64,000 nt of DNA, taken from assembly GCA_007118495.1 (NCBI GenBank), contig SKRM01000026.1, positions 1-64,000 of the forward strand. Direction: 5' to 3'. The DNA comes from Bacteroidales bacterium. GTDB lineage: Bacteria; Bacteroidota; Bacteroidia; Bacteroidales; UBA7960. The translations under genes were made by a program, and so were the position numbers. Of this stretch, positions 16,063 to 24,373 are shown piece after piece (position 1 is the first letter of the stretch; every line of letters starts with the position of its first letter). The notes below the pieces were generated by a model. That model made no database searches, was not told the origin of the DNA, and saw only the letters and a list, made by a program, of their open reading frames with translations.

Positions 16063-16953
16063 ATGAAAAAACTATCTTTTTTGATTATAGGGGCCATGAT
16101 GGTCTTGCTGGCTGCCTGCGGCGGTTCAGGTGAACGTGGATTCAGTAAAGGAAGCGGAGAGCTTACCTATAAAATCCATTATACAGCCGGGGGTGAAGAA
16201 CCTGCTTTAAACAGTATCCTGAGTATGGAAATGGTTTATGGTATGCAAGATACCATCTTGTTTGACAGCCGTGATTTTGGTATGCCCATGTTTTTGCAGC
16301 TTGTTGAGCCCGAATTTCCTGGTGACATATACGAGGGACTGGCCATGCTTTCAGTGGGCGACAGCGCTACATTCAAAGTCAGTGCCGAAGAGTTTTTCCT
16401 TTACACAGCCGGGGTCATGGAATTACCTCCGTTTGTGACCCCCGGAAGCATACTTACTTTTGAGGTAAAACTGCTTAAGGCCATGAATGAAGAAGAGTTT
16501 GCTGAAGAACAGGCCAAAATGATGGAAGAGCAGATGCAGGCTGATATGCTCAGAGCAGATGCTGAAGAAGGGAATATGCTTGAATATCTTCTTGAAGAAG
16601 GAATAACGGCAAGCCCAAGAGAAAGTGGTCTATACTATGTTGAGCGTGAGGCTGGACAGGGCGCAAGAGTCAATTCAGGCGACAGGGTAGCGGTTCATTA
16701 TGAAGGACGCCTGCTTGACGGTACTGTGTTTGACTCATCATACGAACGTGGCGAACCCCTTGAATTTGTTGTTGGCCGGGGTCAGGTAATTTCAGGCTGG
16801 GACGAAGGTATTGGGCTTATGCGTGTAGGTGGTAAAGCCACCCTGGTGATTCCTTCTTTTCTGGCTTATGGAGATCGTGGTGCCGGACAGATCATTCAGC
16901 CCTTCAGTACACTGGTCTTTGATGTCGAAGTAGTAGACGCAATACCGCAATAA
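16063..16953 (+). CDS. Tandem-FKBP periplasmic peptidyl-prolyl isomerase, lipoprotein
   Basis: The product is 296 aa with a clear lipoprotein signal MKKLSFLIIGAMMVLLAAC. There are two FKBP-like modules. The first (about 28-140) is degenerate, ending in LTFEVKLLKAMNEEE. A charged Met/Glu-rich helix (about 143-175) links to a canonical second domain (about 190-296) with VAVHYEGRLLDGTVFDSSYERG and LVIPSFLAYGDRGAG. It should catalyse or assist prolyl isomerisation of periplasmic proteins, anchored by a lipid. It is the second of three adjacent FKBP genes, in the operon ending with lgt. Confidence 0.9.
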   Translation: MKKLSFLIIGAMMVLLAACGGSGERGFSKGSGELTYKIHYTAGGEEPALNSILSMEMVYGMQDTILFDSRDFGMPMFLQLVEPEFPGDIYEGLAMLSVGDSATFKVSAEEFFLYTAGVMELPPFVTPGSILTFEVKLLKAMNEEEFAEEQAKMMEEQMQADMLRADAEEGNMLEYLLEEGITASPRESGLYYVEREAGQGARVNSGDRVAVHYEGRLLDGTVFDSSYERGEPLEFVVGRGQVISGWDEGIGLMRVGGKATLVIPSFLAYGDRGAGQIIQPFSTLVFDVEVVDAIPQ

Positions 16954-16966
16954 AACCAACACGAAC

Positions 16967-17869
16967 ATGATTCGAGCCCGATGCTGCATACCTGCTTTAA
17001 CTGGCAATTACCTGTTCAGAATGGTTTTTCTGATAATGACCATATGGCTGGTAAATGGGTGCAGAACCACCCCTCCGGCAGTTTCTGTCGAAGTTGAGAA
17101 ACCTGAAGAAGTAGAAGCGGTGGTTGAAACATTTGAAATTGAAGGCCTTGACCGACTTTATACAGGTTCTGGCCTTGAGTATGCCGTGGTTGAACCTGGG
17201 TCGGGTGTTGCATTGGAAAGAGAAATGTATGTCAGCCTTCATTACACCGGTTTCTTTGACGACGAAAAAACTGTGTTTGACAGTTCAAGGCAAAGAGGAG
17301 AGCCAATAACCTTTATTCTCGGCCGAAACATGGTAATACCCGGTTGGGAAGAAGCGCTGATTAACCTGAGAGTTGGTGACAAAGCCAGGTTATGGATACC
17401 CAGTCACCTTGCCTATGGTAAAGAGGGCAGGGGGCCTATTCCACCAGGAGCTGATCTGGTGTTCGATCTGGAAATACTTGATGCTGCTTCCCTTACAAGG
17501 CCTGAGCCATTCAGCGTTGAAGGTCTGGACACTTTAGATACAGAGTCTGGCCTCCAGTATATTATGGTGAGAGAGGGCTCCGGAAATACACCGCTAAACG
17601 GACAAATTGTGGTTATTCATTATACGGGATTTCTAACCGACGGAACCATGATTGATTCATCTGTTCAGCGCAATGAACCCTTTCGTTTTGTGCTGGGCAC
17701 AAGTCAGGTGATCAGGGGGTTAGACGAAGGGATTACCTTCCTTCAGGAGGGCGGCAGAGCCAGGTTTATCATCCCGCCAGATTTGGCTTATGGCGACCGT
17801 GGTATTGGGCCTGTTCCACCAGCATCTGTCCTGATATTTGATGTTGAGTTGATTTATATTGAAAATTAG
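16967..17869 (+). CDS. Tandem-FKBP periplasmic peptidyl-prolyl isomerase, lipoprotein
   Basis: The product is 300 aa as given. A second in-frame start at 17021 (MVFLIMTIWLVNGC) gives a more typical lipoprotein signal with lipobox LVNGC, so that start is quite possible. Two complete FKBP domains follow: one with VSLHYTGFF, VIPGWEEAL and LWIPSHLAYGKEG, the other with VVIHYTGFLTDG, VIRGLDEGI and FIIPPDLAYGDRGIG. Both keep the aromatic and Gly residues of active FKBPs, better than in the two upstream paralogues. It likely acts in periplasmic folding. It is 14 bp after the second FKBP gene and 24 bp before the lgt ATG. Confidence 0.9.
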   Translation: MIRARCCIPALTGNYLFRMVFLIMTIWLVNGCRTTPPAVSVEVEKPEEVEAVVETFEIEGLDRLYTGSGLEYAVVEPGSGVALEREMYVSLHYTGFFDDEKTVFDSSRQRGEPITFILGRNMVIPGWEEALINLRVGDKARLWIPSHLAYGKEGRGPIPPGADLVFDLEILDAASLTRPEPFSVEGLDTLDTESGLQYIMVREGSGNTPLNGQIVVIHYTGFLTDGTMIDSSVQRNEPFRFVLGTSQVIRGLDEGITFLQEGGRARFIIPPDLAYGDRGIGPVPPASVLIFDVELIYIEN

Positions 17870-17892
17870 CAAACCTACAATTGTTTTATATT

Positions 17893-18723
17893 ATGCAGAT
17901 TCTACAGGTAAGCTGGGATGTCAGCCCGGAGATATTCCAGATTGGAAGTTTGGCAGTGAGGTGGTATGGTCTTTTTTGGGCCTTGTCATTTTATATTGGA
18001 TATGAAATTATCCTGCGCATTTTTAAGAAGGAGGGGCTCCCGGTAAAACATGTCGACAGTTTGTTGATTTATATGGCCATAGGTATTATAGCCGGAGCCA
18101 GGCTGGGACATTGCTTTTTCTATGATTTTTCATATTACATTTCAAACCCCGTTGAAATATTGTATATATGGCAGGGGGGGTTGGCCAGCCATGGCGGTGC
18201 CATAGGCATTGTCATTGCCTTATATTACTATCAGCGAAAGGTGAGCAGCAAATCTTTTCTCTGGCTGTTAGACAGGTTGATAATTCCTTTTGCACTCGGA
18301 GCCTTCTTTATTCGCATGGGTAACTTAATGAACTCAGAAATTTATGGTATAGAAACATCCCTTCCGTGGGGTTTTATATTTGAGAACAGGGGTGAGATTG
18401 TGCCAAAACACCCTACTCAAATTTATGAAGGTGGGGCCTACCTGGTGCTGTTAGCGATACTCTCATGGATGTATGTGAAAAAGCGGAAGCTGATTCCTGA
18501 GGGGTTTATGACCGGATTTTTTGGAGTATTTATGTTTACTGCCAGATTCAGCATAGAGTTTATTAAAGAGCCACAATCTCCCTTTGAGGCAGATATGCTA
18601 TTGAATATGGGTCAGATACTCAGTTTGCCGGGCATTATTGCAGGTATTGTACTTATGGTGTATTCGCTGAAGAAACGAAAGAAAGATCAGGCCCACAACA
18701 AAAAGATGGCCGGACGCTTGTGA
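17893..18723 (+). CDS. lgt: Prolipoprotein diacylglyceryl transferase
   Basis: The product is 276 aa from ATG 17893; the track's TTG at 17881 is less likely. It is a polytopic inner-membrane enzyme (about 7 helices) that moves diacylglycerol from phosphatidylglycerol onto the lipobox Cys. Family residues are visible: GGLASHGGAIG around residue 100, the Arg and Asn of IRMGNLMNSEIYG around 140, and HPTQIYEGGAY. It sits directly downstream of three lipoprotein genes, a logical context since it processes them. The 3' end overlaps the convergent RsmI-like gene by 37 bp. The C-terminus is Lys-rich and cytosolic. Confidence 0.96.
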   Translation: MQILQVSWDVSPEIFQIGSLAVRWYGLFWALSFYIGYEIILRIFKKEGLPVKHVDSLLIYMAIGIIAGARLGHCFFYDFSYYISNPVEILYIWQGGLASHGGAIGIVIALYYYQRKVSSKSFLWLLDRLIIPFALGAFFIRMGNLMNSEIYGIETSLPWGFIFENRGEIVPKHPTQIYEGGAYLVLLAILSWMYVKKRKLIPEGFMTGFFGVFMFTARFSIEFIKEPQSPFEADMLLNMGQILSLPGIIAGIVLMVYSLKKRKKDQAHNKKMAGRL

Positions 18724-19412
18724 AGCTGAGGTAATCCTGATTGTTTCCATTGTGCTGCTGATTGCGTCAATATGTACTCAGACTCTCTTGTGAGGTCAGC
18801 AGCTATGCAAATTTGTGTGCCTGGTTTACAATGTCTTGTAAGGTCTTCAACCAGTGCATTGTTCCGGTAGGGGGTTTCCATGAATATCTGGGTTACTCCC
18901 GTGCGCATACTCTCATCTTCAATTTCCCTGATTTTTTTCAGTCTGTCAGATTTTTCAATGGGTAAATACCCGTGAAACTGAAAGTGTTGCCCATTCATCC
19001 CTGAAGCCATAAGCGCAAGCATAATAGAACTGGGCCCGGTTAGTGGCGTTACACGAATGTGATGCTTGTGTGCAAGGGCAACTACCTTTTGCCCGGGATC
19101 AGCTATGCATGGGCTGCCTGCCTCTGACAGCAGACCTGTATGACAGCCGCTGAGGTTTGGTTGTAAAAATGACAACAAATCGTGGTCAGCCGTTCTTTTA
19201 TCGAGTACATTGAATATGACACCATCAAAGTTTTTGGTGTATCCGGCCCTGCGCAGAAAACGCCTTGCGGTTCTCACATTCTCTACGATAAAAATATCAA
19301 GACTGTCGACCAGTTGCCTGTGCCCGGCGGGCCAGATATGATCAATATCTTCTTCACCCAGCGAAGTGGGTATCAGATACAATATGCCTGTTTTGTTGCC
19401 CTGTTTGCTCAT
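18687..19412 (-). CDS. SAM-dependent methyltransferase, RsmI-like (tetrapyrrole methylase fold)
   Basis: The product is 241 aa. It contains the TP_methylase pattern LYLIPTSLGEEDI near the N-terminus, GLLSEAGSPCIADPG around residue 95 and TPLTGPSSIMLALMASG around residue 120. RsmI methylates the 2'-O of C1402 in 16S rRNA. Bacteroidota often carry a second RsmI-family protein with the SEAG-P motif rather than SDAG-TPxISDPG, and this looks like that paralogue, so the rRNA target is uncertain. It overlaps lgt by 37 bp in convergent orientation and is followed upstream by the dehydratase gene. Confidence 0.82.
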   Translation of the reverse strand: MSKQGNKTGILYLIPTSLGEEDIDHIWPAGHRQLVDSLDIFIVENVRTARRFLRRAGYTKNFDGVIFNVLDKRTADHDLLSFLQPNLSGCHTGLLSEAGSPCIADPGQKVVALAHKHHIRVTPLTGPSSIMLALMASGMNGQHFQFHGYLPIEKSDRLKKIREIEDESMRTGVTQIFMETPYRNNALVEDLTRHCKPGTQICIAADLTRESEYILTQSAAQWKQSGLPQLHKRPAIFLLWA

Positions 19413-19421
19413 GGTTGAAGC

Positions 19422-20399
19422 TCAATGGTTTGAAAAGTAGGTACTCTCCAGCCATGGCAAGCGGTTAAGATCGGCGTTGCCCCCTGAAAGAATAATCCCT
19501 GTCCGTTTGCCTCTGAATAGCTCAGGTCGGTCAAAAATGGCCGCAAGTGGAACTGCTGCACTTGGTTCTACTACAATTTTCATTCTCTCCCAAATGAGTC
19601 GCATGGCCTCAATGATCGAGTCTTCACTGGTGGTCAGAATATCTTCTGCTCCGTCTCTGATGATTGGAAAAGTCAGTGTCCCAAGTGAAGTGCGCAATCC
19701 GTCTGCAATAGTATTGGGGTGTTTAACAGGAATGAGTTTCTTTTTTTGAAATGACTCCCAGGCATCATTGGCCCTTTCAGGTTCTGCACCGAAAACCTTG
19801 GTTTTAGGGGAGAAATACCTGGCACTGAGAATACTTCCGCTGAGCAAACCTCCACCTCCTACAGGGGTTACCAGGTAATCCAGCTGATGTGTTTGTTCAA
19901 AAAGTTCAGCCGCGGCAGTGGCCTGGCCGGCAATAATACGGTAGTCATTATAGGGGTGGATTTCTGTGGCTCCTGTTCTGGCTATAACCTCTTTCAGGGT
20001 TGATTCTCTGTCAGCCAAGGTTGGTTTGCAGAATGTTATTTCGCCTCCATAGGCTTTTACTGCATCCACCTTTATTTTTGGAGCATTTTCAGGCATTACA
20101 ATATGGGCTTTTACACCCTGCATCCGGGCAGCCAGTGATAAAGCCTGGGCGTGATTGCCCGACGAATGTGTAGCCACACCACGTTGGCGATCTTCGTTGG
20201 GTAGAGTTAACAGGGCATGCGATGCTCCCCTGAATTTAAAGGCACCACCTTTTTGCAGGTTTTCACACTTGAAAAACAGGTGGCTGCCCGACATCTGGTT
20301 CAGGGTGGTGTTTGTCAAAACCGGAGTTCTGTGTACCTGATTGCCAATAATTTGTCTTACTACAAGTATATCGTGTTGGGTTGGAATGTCTGATTTCAT
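19422..20399 (-). CDS. PLP-dependent threonine/serine dehydratase (fold type II)
   Basis: The product is 325 aa. The PLP Lys lies in GGAFKFRGASHALL (about residue 49), the phosphate-binding loop is PVGGGGLLSG (about 178) and the substrate loop SSGNHAQAL is present (about 80). It deaminates threonine or serine to the 2-oxo acid plus ammonia, or may act as a serine racemase. The length, without a C-terminal ACT domain, suggests the catabolic or non-allosteric type rather than biosynthetic IlvA. It is cytosolic. It lies just downstream of the tyrosine phosphatase gene on the same strand (11-bp gap), so the two may be co-transcribed. Confidence 0.9.
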   Translation of the reverse strand: MKSDIPTQHDILVVRQIIGNQVHRTPVLTNTTLNQMSGSHLFFKCENLQKGGAFKFRGASHALLTLPNEDRQRGVATHSSGNHAQALSLAARMQGVKAHIVMPENAPKIKVDAVKAYGGEITFCKPTLADRESTLKEVIARTGATEIHPYNDYRIIAGQATAAAELFEQTHQLDYLVTPVGGGGLLSGSILSARYFSPKTKVFGAEPERANDAWESFQKKKLIPVKHPNTIADGLRTSLGTLTFPIIRDGAEDILTTSEDSIIEAMRLIWERMKIVVEPSAAVPLAAIFDRPELFRGKRTGIILSGGNADLNRLPWLESTYFSNH

Positions 20400-20410
20400 A
20401 TCCAGGCTGT

Positions 20411-20878
20411 TTAATCTATGGCATGTGAAAGCTCTGACAGAATGTTATCACAACATTCGTCAAGCATCATATATACCTTGTCAAAGCCGTCTCTGCCTCC
20501 ATAATAGGGATCTGGAACCACCAGGTTTTTTCCCGGGTGCGTAGCATCTCTGATGAGTTTGACTTTGTCAAGGTCATGCTGGTTGCGGGCAAGGTCTTTA
20601 ACGTTTTTCAAATTGCTCAGATCCATGACATATATTCTGTCAAAATGGTCAAAATCACTCACATGGAATTGACGTGCCTGTTGGCGTGAAATGTCAACAC
20701 CGTGCTTCTGAGCCACTTCTTGTGATCTGATATCAGGAGGTTCTCCAACATGGTAGGCGGCTGTCCCTGCAGAGTCAACCATGATGTCGAGTTGATTTTC
20801 ATTTGCTTTGTTCTGAAGGATTCCCTCAGCCAGGGGAGAGCGGCAGATATTCCCCAGGCATACCATTAATATCTTCAT
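20411..20878 (-). CDS. Low-molecular-weight protein tyrosine phosphatase
   Basis: The product is 155 aa. The N-terminal P-loop MVCLGNICRSPLAEG provides the CX5R catalytic motif (Cys7, Arg13), and the general-acid Asp is in VPDPYYGGRDGFD (about 122). Length and motifs are those of complete LMW-PTPs, which dephosphorylate tyrosine kinases of capsule export or small phosphoesters. No capsule genes are adjacent; dnaA lies upstream behind a terminator. Its substrate is therefore open. Confidence 0.93.
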   Translation of the reverse strand: MKILMVCLGNICRSPLAEGILQNKANENQLDIMVDSAGTAAYHVGEPPDIRSQEVAQKHGVDISRQQARQFHVSDFDHFDRIYVMDLSNLKNVKDLARNQHDLDKVKLIRDATHPGKNLVVPDPYYGGRDGFDKVYMMLDECCDNILSELSHAID

Positions 20879-20906
20879 TATAACTGTATTTTGGCTGCAA
20901 AGTAAA

Positions 20907-20940
20907 TAAAAAAACCCGGATACTGGTAATATGTCCGGGT
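20907..20940 (-). terminator. Rho-independent terminator after dnaA
   Basis: Reading the minus strand, ACCCGGA (20940-20934) pairs with TCCGGGT (20920-20914) and is followed by a T-run. This is a classic hairpin plus U-tract between the dnaA stop (20968) and the phosphatase start (20878), separating dnaA from the downstream genes. Confidence 0.8.
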
Positions 20941-20967
20941 GAATTGGCCATTTGTCAAGAAGCTGAC

Positions 20968-22419
20968 TTAATGGATTTTTATCATGTTGTCAAGGTCGTC
21001 AACATATTTTTTGAATCGCTTATCGGTATCCACCAGGTTTTTGATGGTCTTACAAGCGTGCAGCACCGTAGCATGGTCTTTATTGCCGCATTTGCTTCCG
21101 ATGGCTGCCAGTGAAGACTTTGTATACAATTTTGAAAAGTACATGGCAAGCTGTCGTGCCTGAACCGTTTCACGTTTTCGGCTTTTCGACTGAAGCTTTT
21201 CCATGGGAATGTCAAAATATTTGCAAACCGTTTGCTTGATAATGTCGATGGTGACTTCTCTTGGAGTATGTTTTACGAATTTCTCAATAACATGGGCTGC
21301 AAGCTCAAGGGTGATGTCTTTTTTGTTCATTGAAGACTGAGCCAGGATCGAAATAAGGGCTCCCTCCATTTCACGGACATTGGTGTTGATTTTTGAACTA
21401 ATCAGTTCAAGCACTTCAGCAGGCATTTCGACTCCGTCGTTTCTGATTTTTTTCTGTAGTATGGCAATTCTGGTTTCAAAGTCAGGTAGCTGAAGGTCTG
21501 CAGAAAGGCCCCACTTAAACCTTGACAACAACCTGGGCTCTATTCCGCTCATTTCAACCGGGGGCATATCGCTGGTAATGATAATTTGTTTACCGCTTTG
21601 GTGTAATTGGTTAAAAATGTGGAAAAAAACATCCTGGGTTTTGGGTTTTCCTGCAAGGCAGTGAATATCATCTACAATAAGTACATCGATCATCTGGTAA
21701 AAATGCACAAAGTCATTTTGGTTGGAATTTCTGATGGAGTCAATGAACTGATTGGTGAATTGTTCTGCCGTAACATATAAGACGGTTTTTTCAGGGTAAT
21801 GGCTCTTGACCTCAATACCTATTGCGTGGGCCAGATGGGTTTTTCCCAGGCCATTTCCACTGTAAATAAGCAGGGGGTTAAAAGAAGTTTTTCCCGGATT
21901 TTGACCAACTGCAAGGCCTGCACTGCGGGCAAGACGGTTGCAGTCACCCTGGATAAAATTGTCAAAATTATAAGAGTCAATTAATTGTGGGTGAATGTTC
22001 AGCTTTTTCAACCCGGGGATAACAAAAGGGTTGGGTATGGAACGCCCTCCGGCCTTGTCTCTGTTAAGATCAATGGGCAAGCTGATGGGCGGGTTTTTTA
22101 ATGCCTTTTTATTAAGGGTGGGAGCATGCACGGTGAATGGTTGTCCCTGGCTGGTATGGTAGTTATTATCCATGACAATGCTGTACTCAAGCCTTCCGTC
22201 AGCGCCTAGTTCTTTTTTGATTGTCTTTTTTAATAAATCAATGTAATGCTCCTCAAGCCACTCATAAAAGAACTGACTGGGAACCTGCAGTGTTAGCACA
22301 TTGTTCTTAAGACGAACAGGCTTAATAGGGGCGAACCAGGTATTGAAGCTATTGGGACTTATATTATCCTTTATAACTGTCAAACATCCCGACCAAACCT
22401 TTTCGTAAAAATTCTCCAT
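20968..22419 (-). CDS. dnaA: Chromosomal replication initiator DnaA
   Basis: The product is 483 aa. Domain I (about 1-85) contains NSFNTWFAPIKPVRL. The AAA+ core has Walker A GNGLGKTHLAHAIG (about 190) and Walker B VLIVDDIHCLAGK (about 248), where His replaces the usual Gln of DDIQ. The Box VII arginine region (EPRLLSRFKWGL) follows. Domain IV carries the DnaA signature CGNKDHATVLHACKTI near residue 450, which binds DnaA boxes. It is cytosolic, binds ATP and melts oriC. The gene has its own terminator downstream. The short upstream region has a DnaA-box-like word, so autoregulation is plausible. Confidence 0.97.
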   Translation of the reverse strand: MENFYEKVWSGCLTVIKDNISPNSFNTWFAPIKPVRLKNNVLTLQVPSQFFYEWLEEHYIDLLKKTIKKELGADGRLEYSIVMDNNYHTSQGQPFTVHAPTLNKKALKNPPISLPIDLNRDKAGGRSIPNPFVIPGLKKLNIHPQLIDSYNFDNFIQGDCNRLARSAGLAVGQNPGKTSFNPLLIYSGNGLGKTHLAHAIGIEVKSHYPEKTVLYVTAEQFTNQFIDSIRNSNQNDFVHFYQMIDVLIVDDIHCLAGKPKTQDVFFHIFNQLHQSGKQIIITSDMPPVEMSGIEPRLLSRFKWGLSADLQLPDFETRIAILQKKIRNDGVEMPAEVLELISSKINTNVREMEGALISILAQSSMNKKDITLELAAHVIEKFVKHTPREVTIDIIKQTVCKYFDIPMEKLQSKSRKRETVQARQLAMYFSKLYTKSSLAAIGSKCGNKDHATVLHACKTIKNLVDTDKRFKKYVDDLDNMIKIH

Positions 22420-22509
22420 TCGATGACCTTGATTATTTTGGTTAGTGCGTGAAATATTGATTGGAATTGATAATCAGTACTTAGATGTTGAGCAGATATG
22501 CATGCTAAC

Positions 22510-22518
22510 TTATCAACA
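22510..22518 (+). promoter_or_regulatory. DnaA-box-like 9-mer TTATCAACA upstream of dnaA
   Basis: TTATCAACA differs from the DnaA-box consensus TTATCCACA at one position and lies about 90 bp upstream of dnaA, within an A/T-rich 149-bp gap (22420-22568). A single box supports autoregulation at most, not an origin. Confidence 0.3.
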
Positions 22519-22568
22519 AATTTTAACGAAAAAAAGTGAAAAAAAAAATTTAAGACCCCTTGTAAATA

Positions 22569-23477
22569 TTAAATTTTTGTTGTATTTGATTCGACAAACA
22601 TTTCTTCAGAATGGGGGGCAACCACCACATCCATACAGCCCATATATACACCTCCTGATCCAGCCTGGCCAATGTACACTGTTTTTCCTTTCTCATTTAT
22701 GATTTGTGCGGGGGGATCAAGCCTTGTGTGGGTATGACCTCCTATGATGATGTCTGTATGTCTGGTGTGGGATGCAACCATGGTATCACTGACCCTGTCA
22801 TCTCTGTAATTATACCCGAGGTGTGAAAGGCAGATGATGAGATCACACCGGTGCCTGCTCTTGAGCAATACTTCAAATTCACGGGCTCTCTCAATGGGAT
22901 CAGTATAAACTGTATCTCCGTAAAGGGTGCGGCTAACAAGGCCTTCAGGGTTGATCCCCAGGCCGTATACACCTATAATCAAATCATTTCGTCTGAGTAC
23001 AATATGTGAATGCACCTTTGAGGCAAGAATGGTTTGACTAAAATCATAATTGGCTGCCAGAAAGGGGAATGTTGCATGTGGATGGACATTTGCAAATCCA
23101 TCAAGGCCATTATCAAACTCATGGTTGCCAAATGCTGCCGCATCGTAGCCCATTTTGCTCATCATTCTGAGTTCAGGTTTGCCGCCATACATATTGTAGT
23201 AGGGAGTACCTTGAAAAATATCTCCGGCATCAAGTAGTATCAGACCGGGATCTGCCTCTCTGTATTCTTTGATTAATGCTGCCCTTCGGGCGTAGCCGCC
23301 CATTCCCGGATATCTGGGGTCGTTCGCAGGAAAAGGATCGATGCGGCTATGTGTATCGTTTGTGTGGAGCAGGCGGATCTTTCTGACTCCCATATCTTTT
23401 AAAGCCATCAGTGGCAAACCTGCCAGGGCAGCTGAAGCTCCAACTCCAATGGTTTTCAGAAAGTGTCTCCTGTTCAT
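22569..23477 (-). CDS. Metallophosphoesterase, catalytic half of a split 5'-nucleotidase (UshA-like)
   Basis: The product is 302 aa. The N-terminus MNRRHFLKTIGVGASAALAG is a Tat-type signal, so the protein is exported. Calcineurin-like metal motifs are complete: LLHTNDTHSRIDPF (about 35), LDAGDIFQGTPYYN (about 80), FGNHEFDNGLDG (about 115) and IIGGHTHTRLDPP (about 245). The C-terminal substrate-binding domain of fused 5'-nucleotidases is absent; it is encoded by the upstream gene (7-bp gap). Together they likely hydrolyse nucleotides or UDP-sugars in the periplasm. The order is inverted relative to the fused protein, so this is not a frameshifted gene. Confidence 0.88.
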   Translation of the reverse strand: MNRRHFLKTIGVGASAALAGLPLMALKDMGVRKIRLLHTNDTHSRIDPFPANDPRYPGMGGYARRAALIKEYREADPGLILLDAGDIFQGTPYYNMYGGKPELRMMSKMGYDAAAFGNHEFDNGLDGFANVHPHATFPFLAANYDFSQTILASKVHSHIVLRRNDLIIGVYGLGINPEGLVSRTLYGDTVYTDPIERAREFEVLLKSRHRCDLIICLSHLGYNYRDDRVSDTMVASHTRHTDIIIGGHTHTRLDPPAQIINEKGKTVYIGQAGSGGVYMGCMDVVVAPHSEEMFVESNTTKI

Positions 23478-23484
23478 AATGGGT

Positions 23485-24258
23485 TTATTCTATACTGATA
23501 CGACCATCAAGTTTACTCTGTATTTGTCTGCCTGCCTGGTTTTCTTCAATCAGGTGGGCAATGATGGCATCCCGAATTTTCACACCAAGAAGTTCAAGGC
23601 TGACGGGTTCCATGAAAAATGTCATATTATCGCCTCCACCAGCCAGGTAATCTGAAGTAAGTACTTTATAGTTTCTGTCAGGCTCAAAAGGGACTTCGCC
23701 AATGCGGATGTTTCTCACCGCTCCGTTTTCTATTTGCAGCTGAATATCCGATACGGGCATTCCCACAGTGGCCCCGGCCAGATATTCAAACAACTCCATG
23801 GTTTTTTCAGGTGTAAGGGTAACAACTACCATTTCGTTTTCAAACGGCATCAATTCAAATATCCTTGACCTGGTAACCGGGCCTTCAGGAATGCCTGTTC
23901 TGAGCCCGCCATAGTTAAGAAGGCAGAAATCAATGGGTTTATCGTCAGCGGGTTGGTAGATGTTGCGGCCTTTGTAAAGAACCAGGTCTGCCACAAAGTT
24001 ATTCAGCAAGCCCTCGGGAGTTCCCCTTTCCATTCGATGGGCCGAATAACCCAAAACTTCATTCATGACCTTTTCAAGGTCTTCACGATATTCAGCAATT
24101 ACAGATTCTATCAATTGATCTGTTTCGGGGGCATGTAAACTATCAACTGCCACCAGAGCACCCTCAACCCTGACTTCATATTGTGGAGAACTACACCCCC
24201 ACAAAAGAATGAGTATAAGGAAGATGTTACCGATTGGATGAATCAGGTATTTAAACAT
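23485..24258 (-). CDS. 5'-nucleotidase C-terminal-domain lipoprotein
   Basis: The product is about 257 aa from ATG 24258; the track's GTG is the codon before. The N-terminal signal ends in the lipobox LLWGC (Cys about 22). The body matches the 5_nucleotid_C domain, including LLNYGGLRTGIPEGPV (about 130), MPFENEMVVVTL and SDYLAGGGDNMTFF (about 210), which contacts the nucleotide base in UshA. It has no metal motifs of its own and presumably docks onto the exported catalytic protein encoded 7 bp downstream, tethering the complex to a membrane. Confidence 0.87.
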   Translation of the reverse strand: MFKYLIHPIGNIFLILILLWGCSSPQYEVRVEGALVAVDSLHAPETDQLIESVIAEYREDLEKVMNEVLGYSAHRMERGTPEGLLNNFVADLVLYKGRNIYQPADDKPIDFCLLNYGGLRTGIPEGPVTRSRIFELMPFENEMVVVTLTPEKTMELFEYLAGATVGMPVSDIQLQIENGAVRNIRIGEVPFEPDRNYKVLTSDYLAGGGDNMTFFMEPVSLELLGVKIRDAIIAHLIEENQAGRQIQSKLDGRISIE

Positions 24259-24373
24259 CACAATTATATGTTTGGTGGAAACAAACGAAAGACAATGATA
24301 AGCTTATTTCAGATAAAAAACAACAGGCAAATGGAATATTTTGGATATTCAGAACAGGTCAGTCAAAGCCTGA

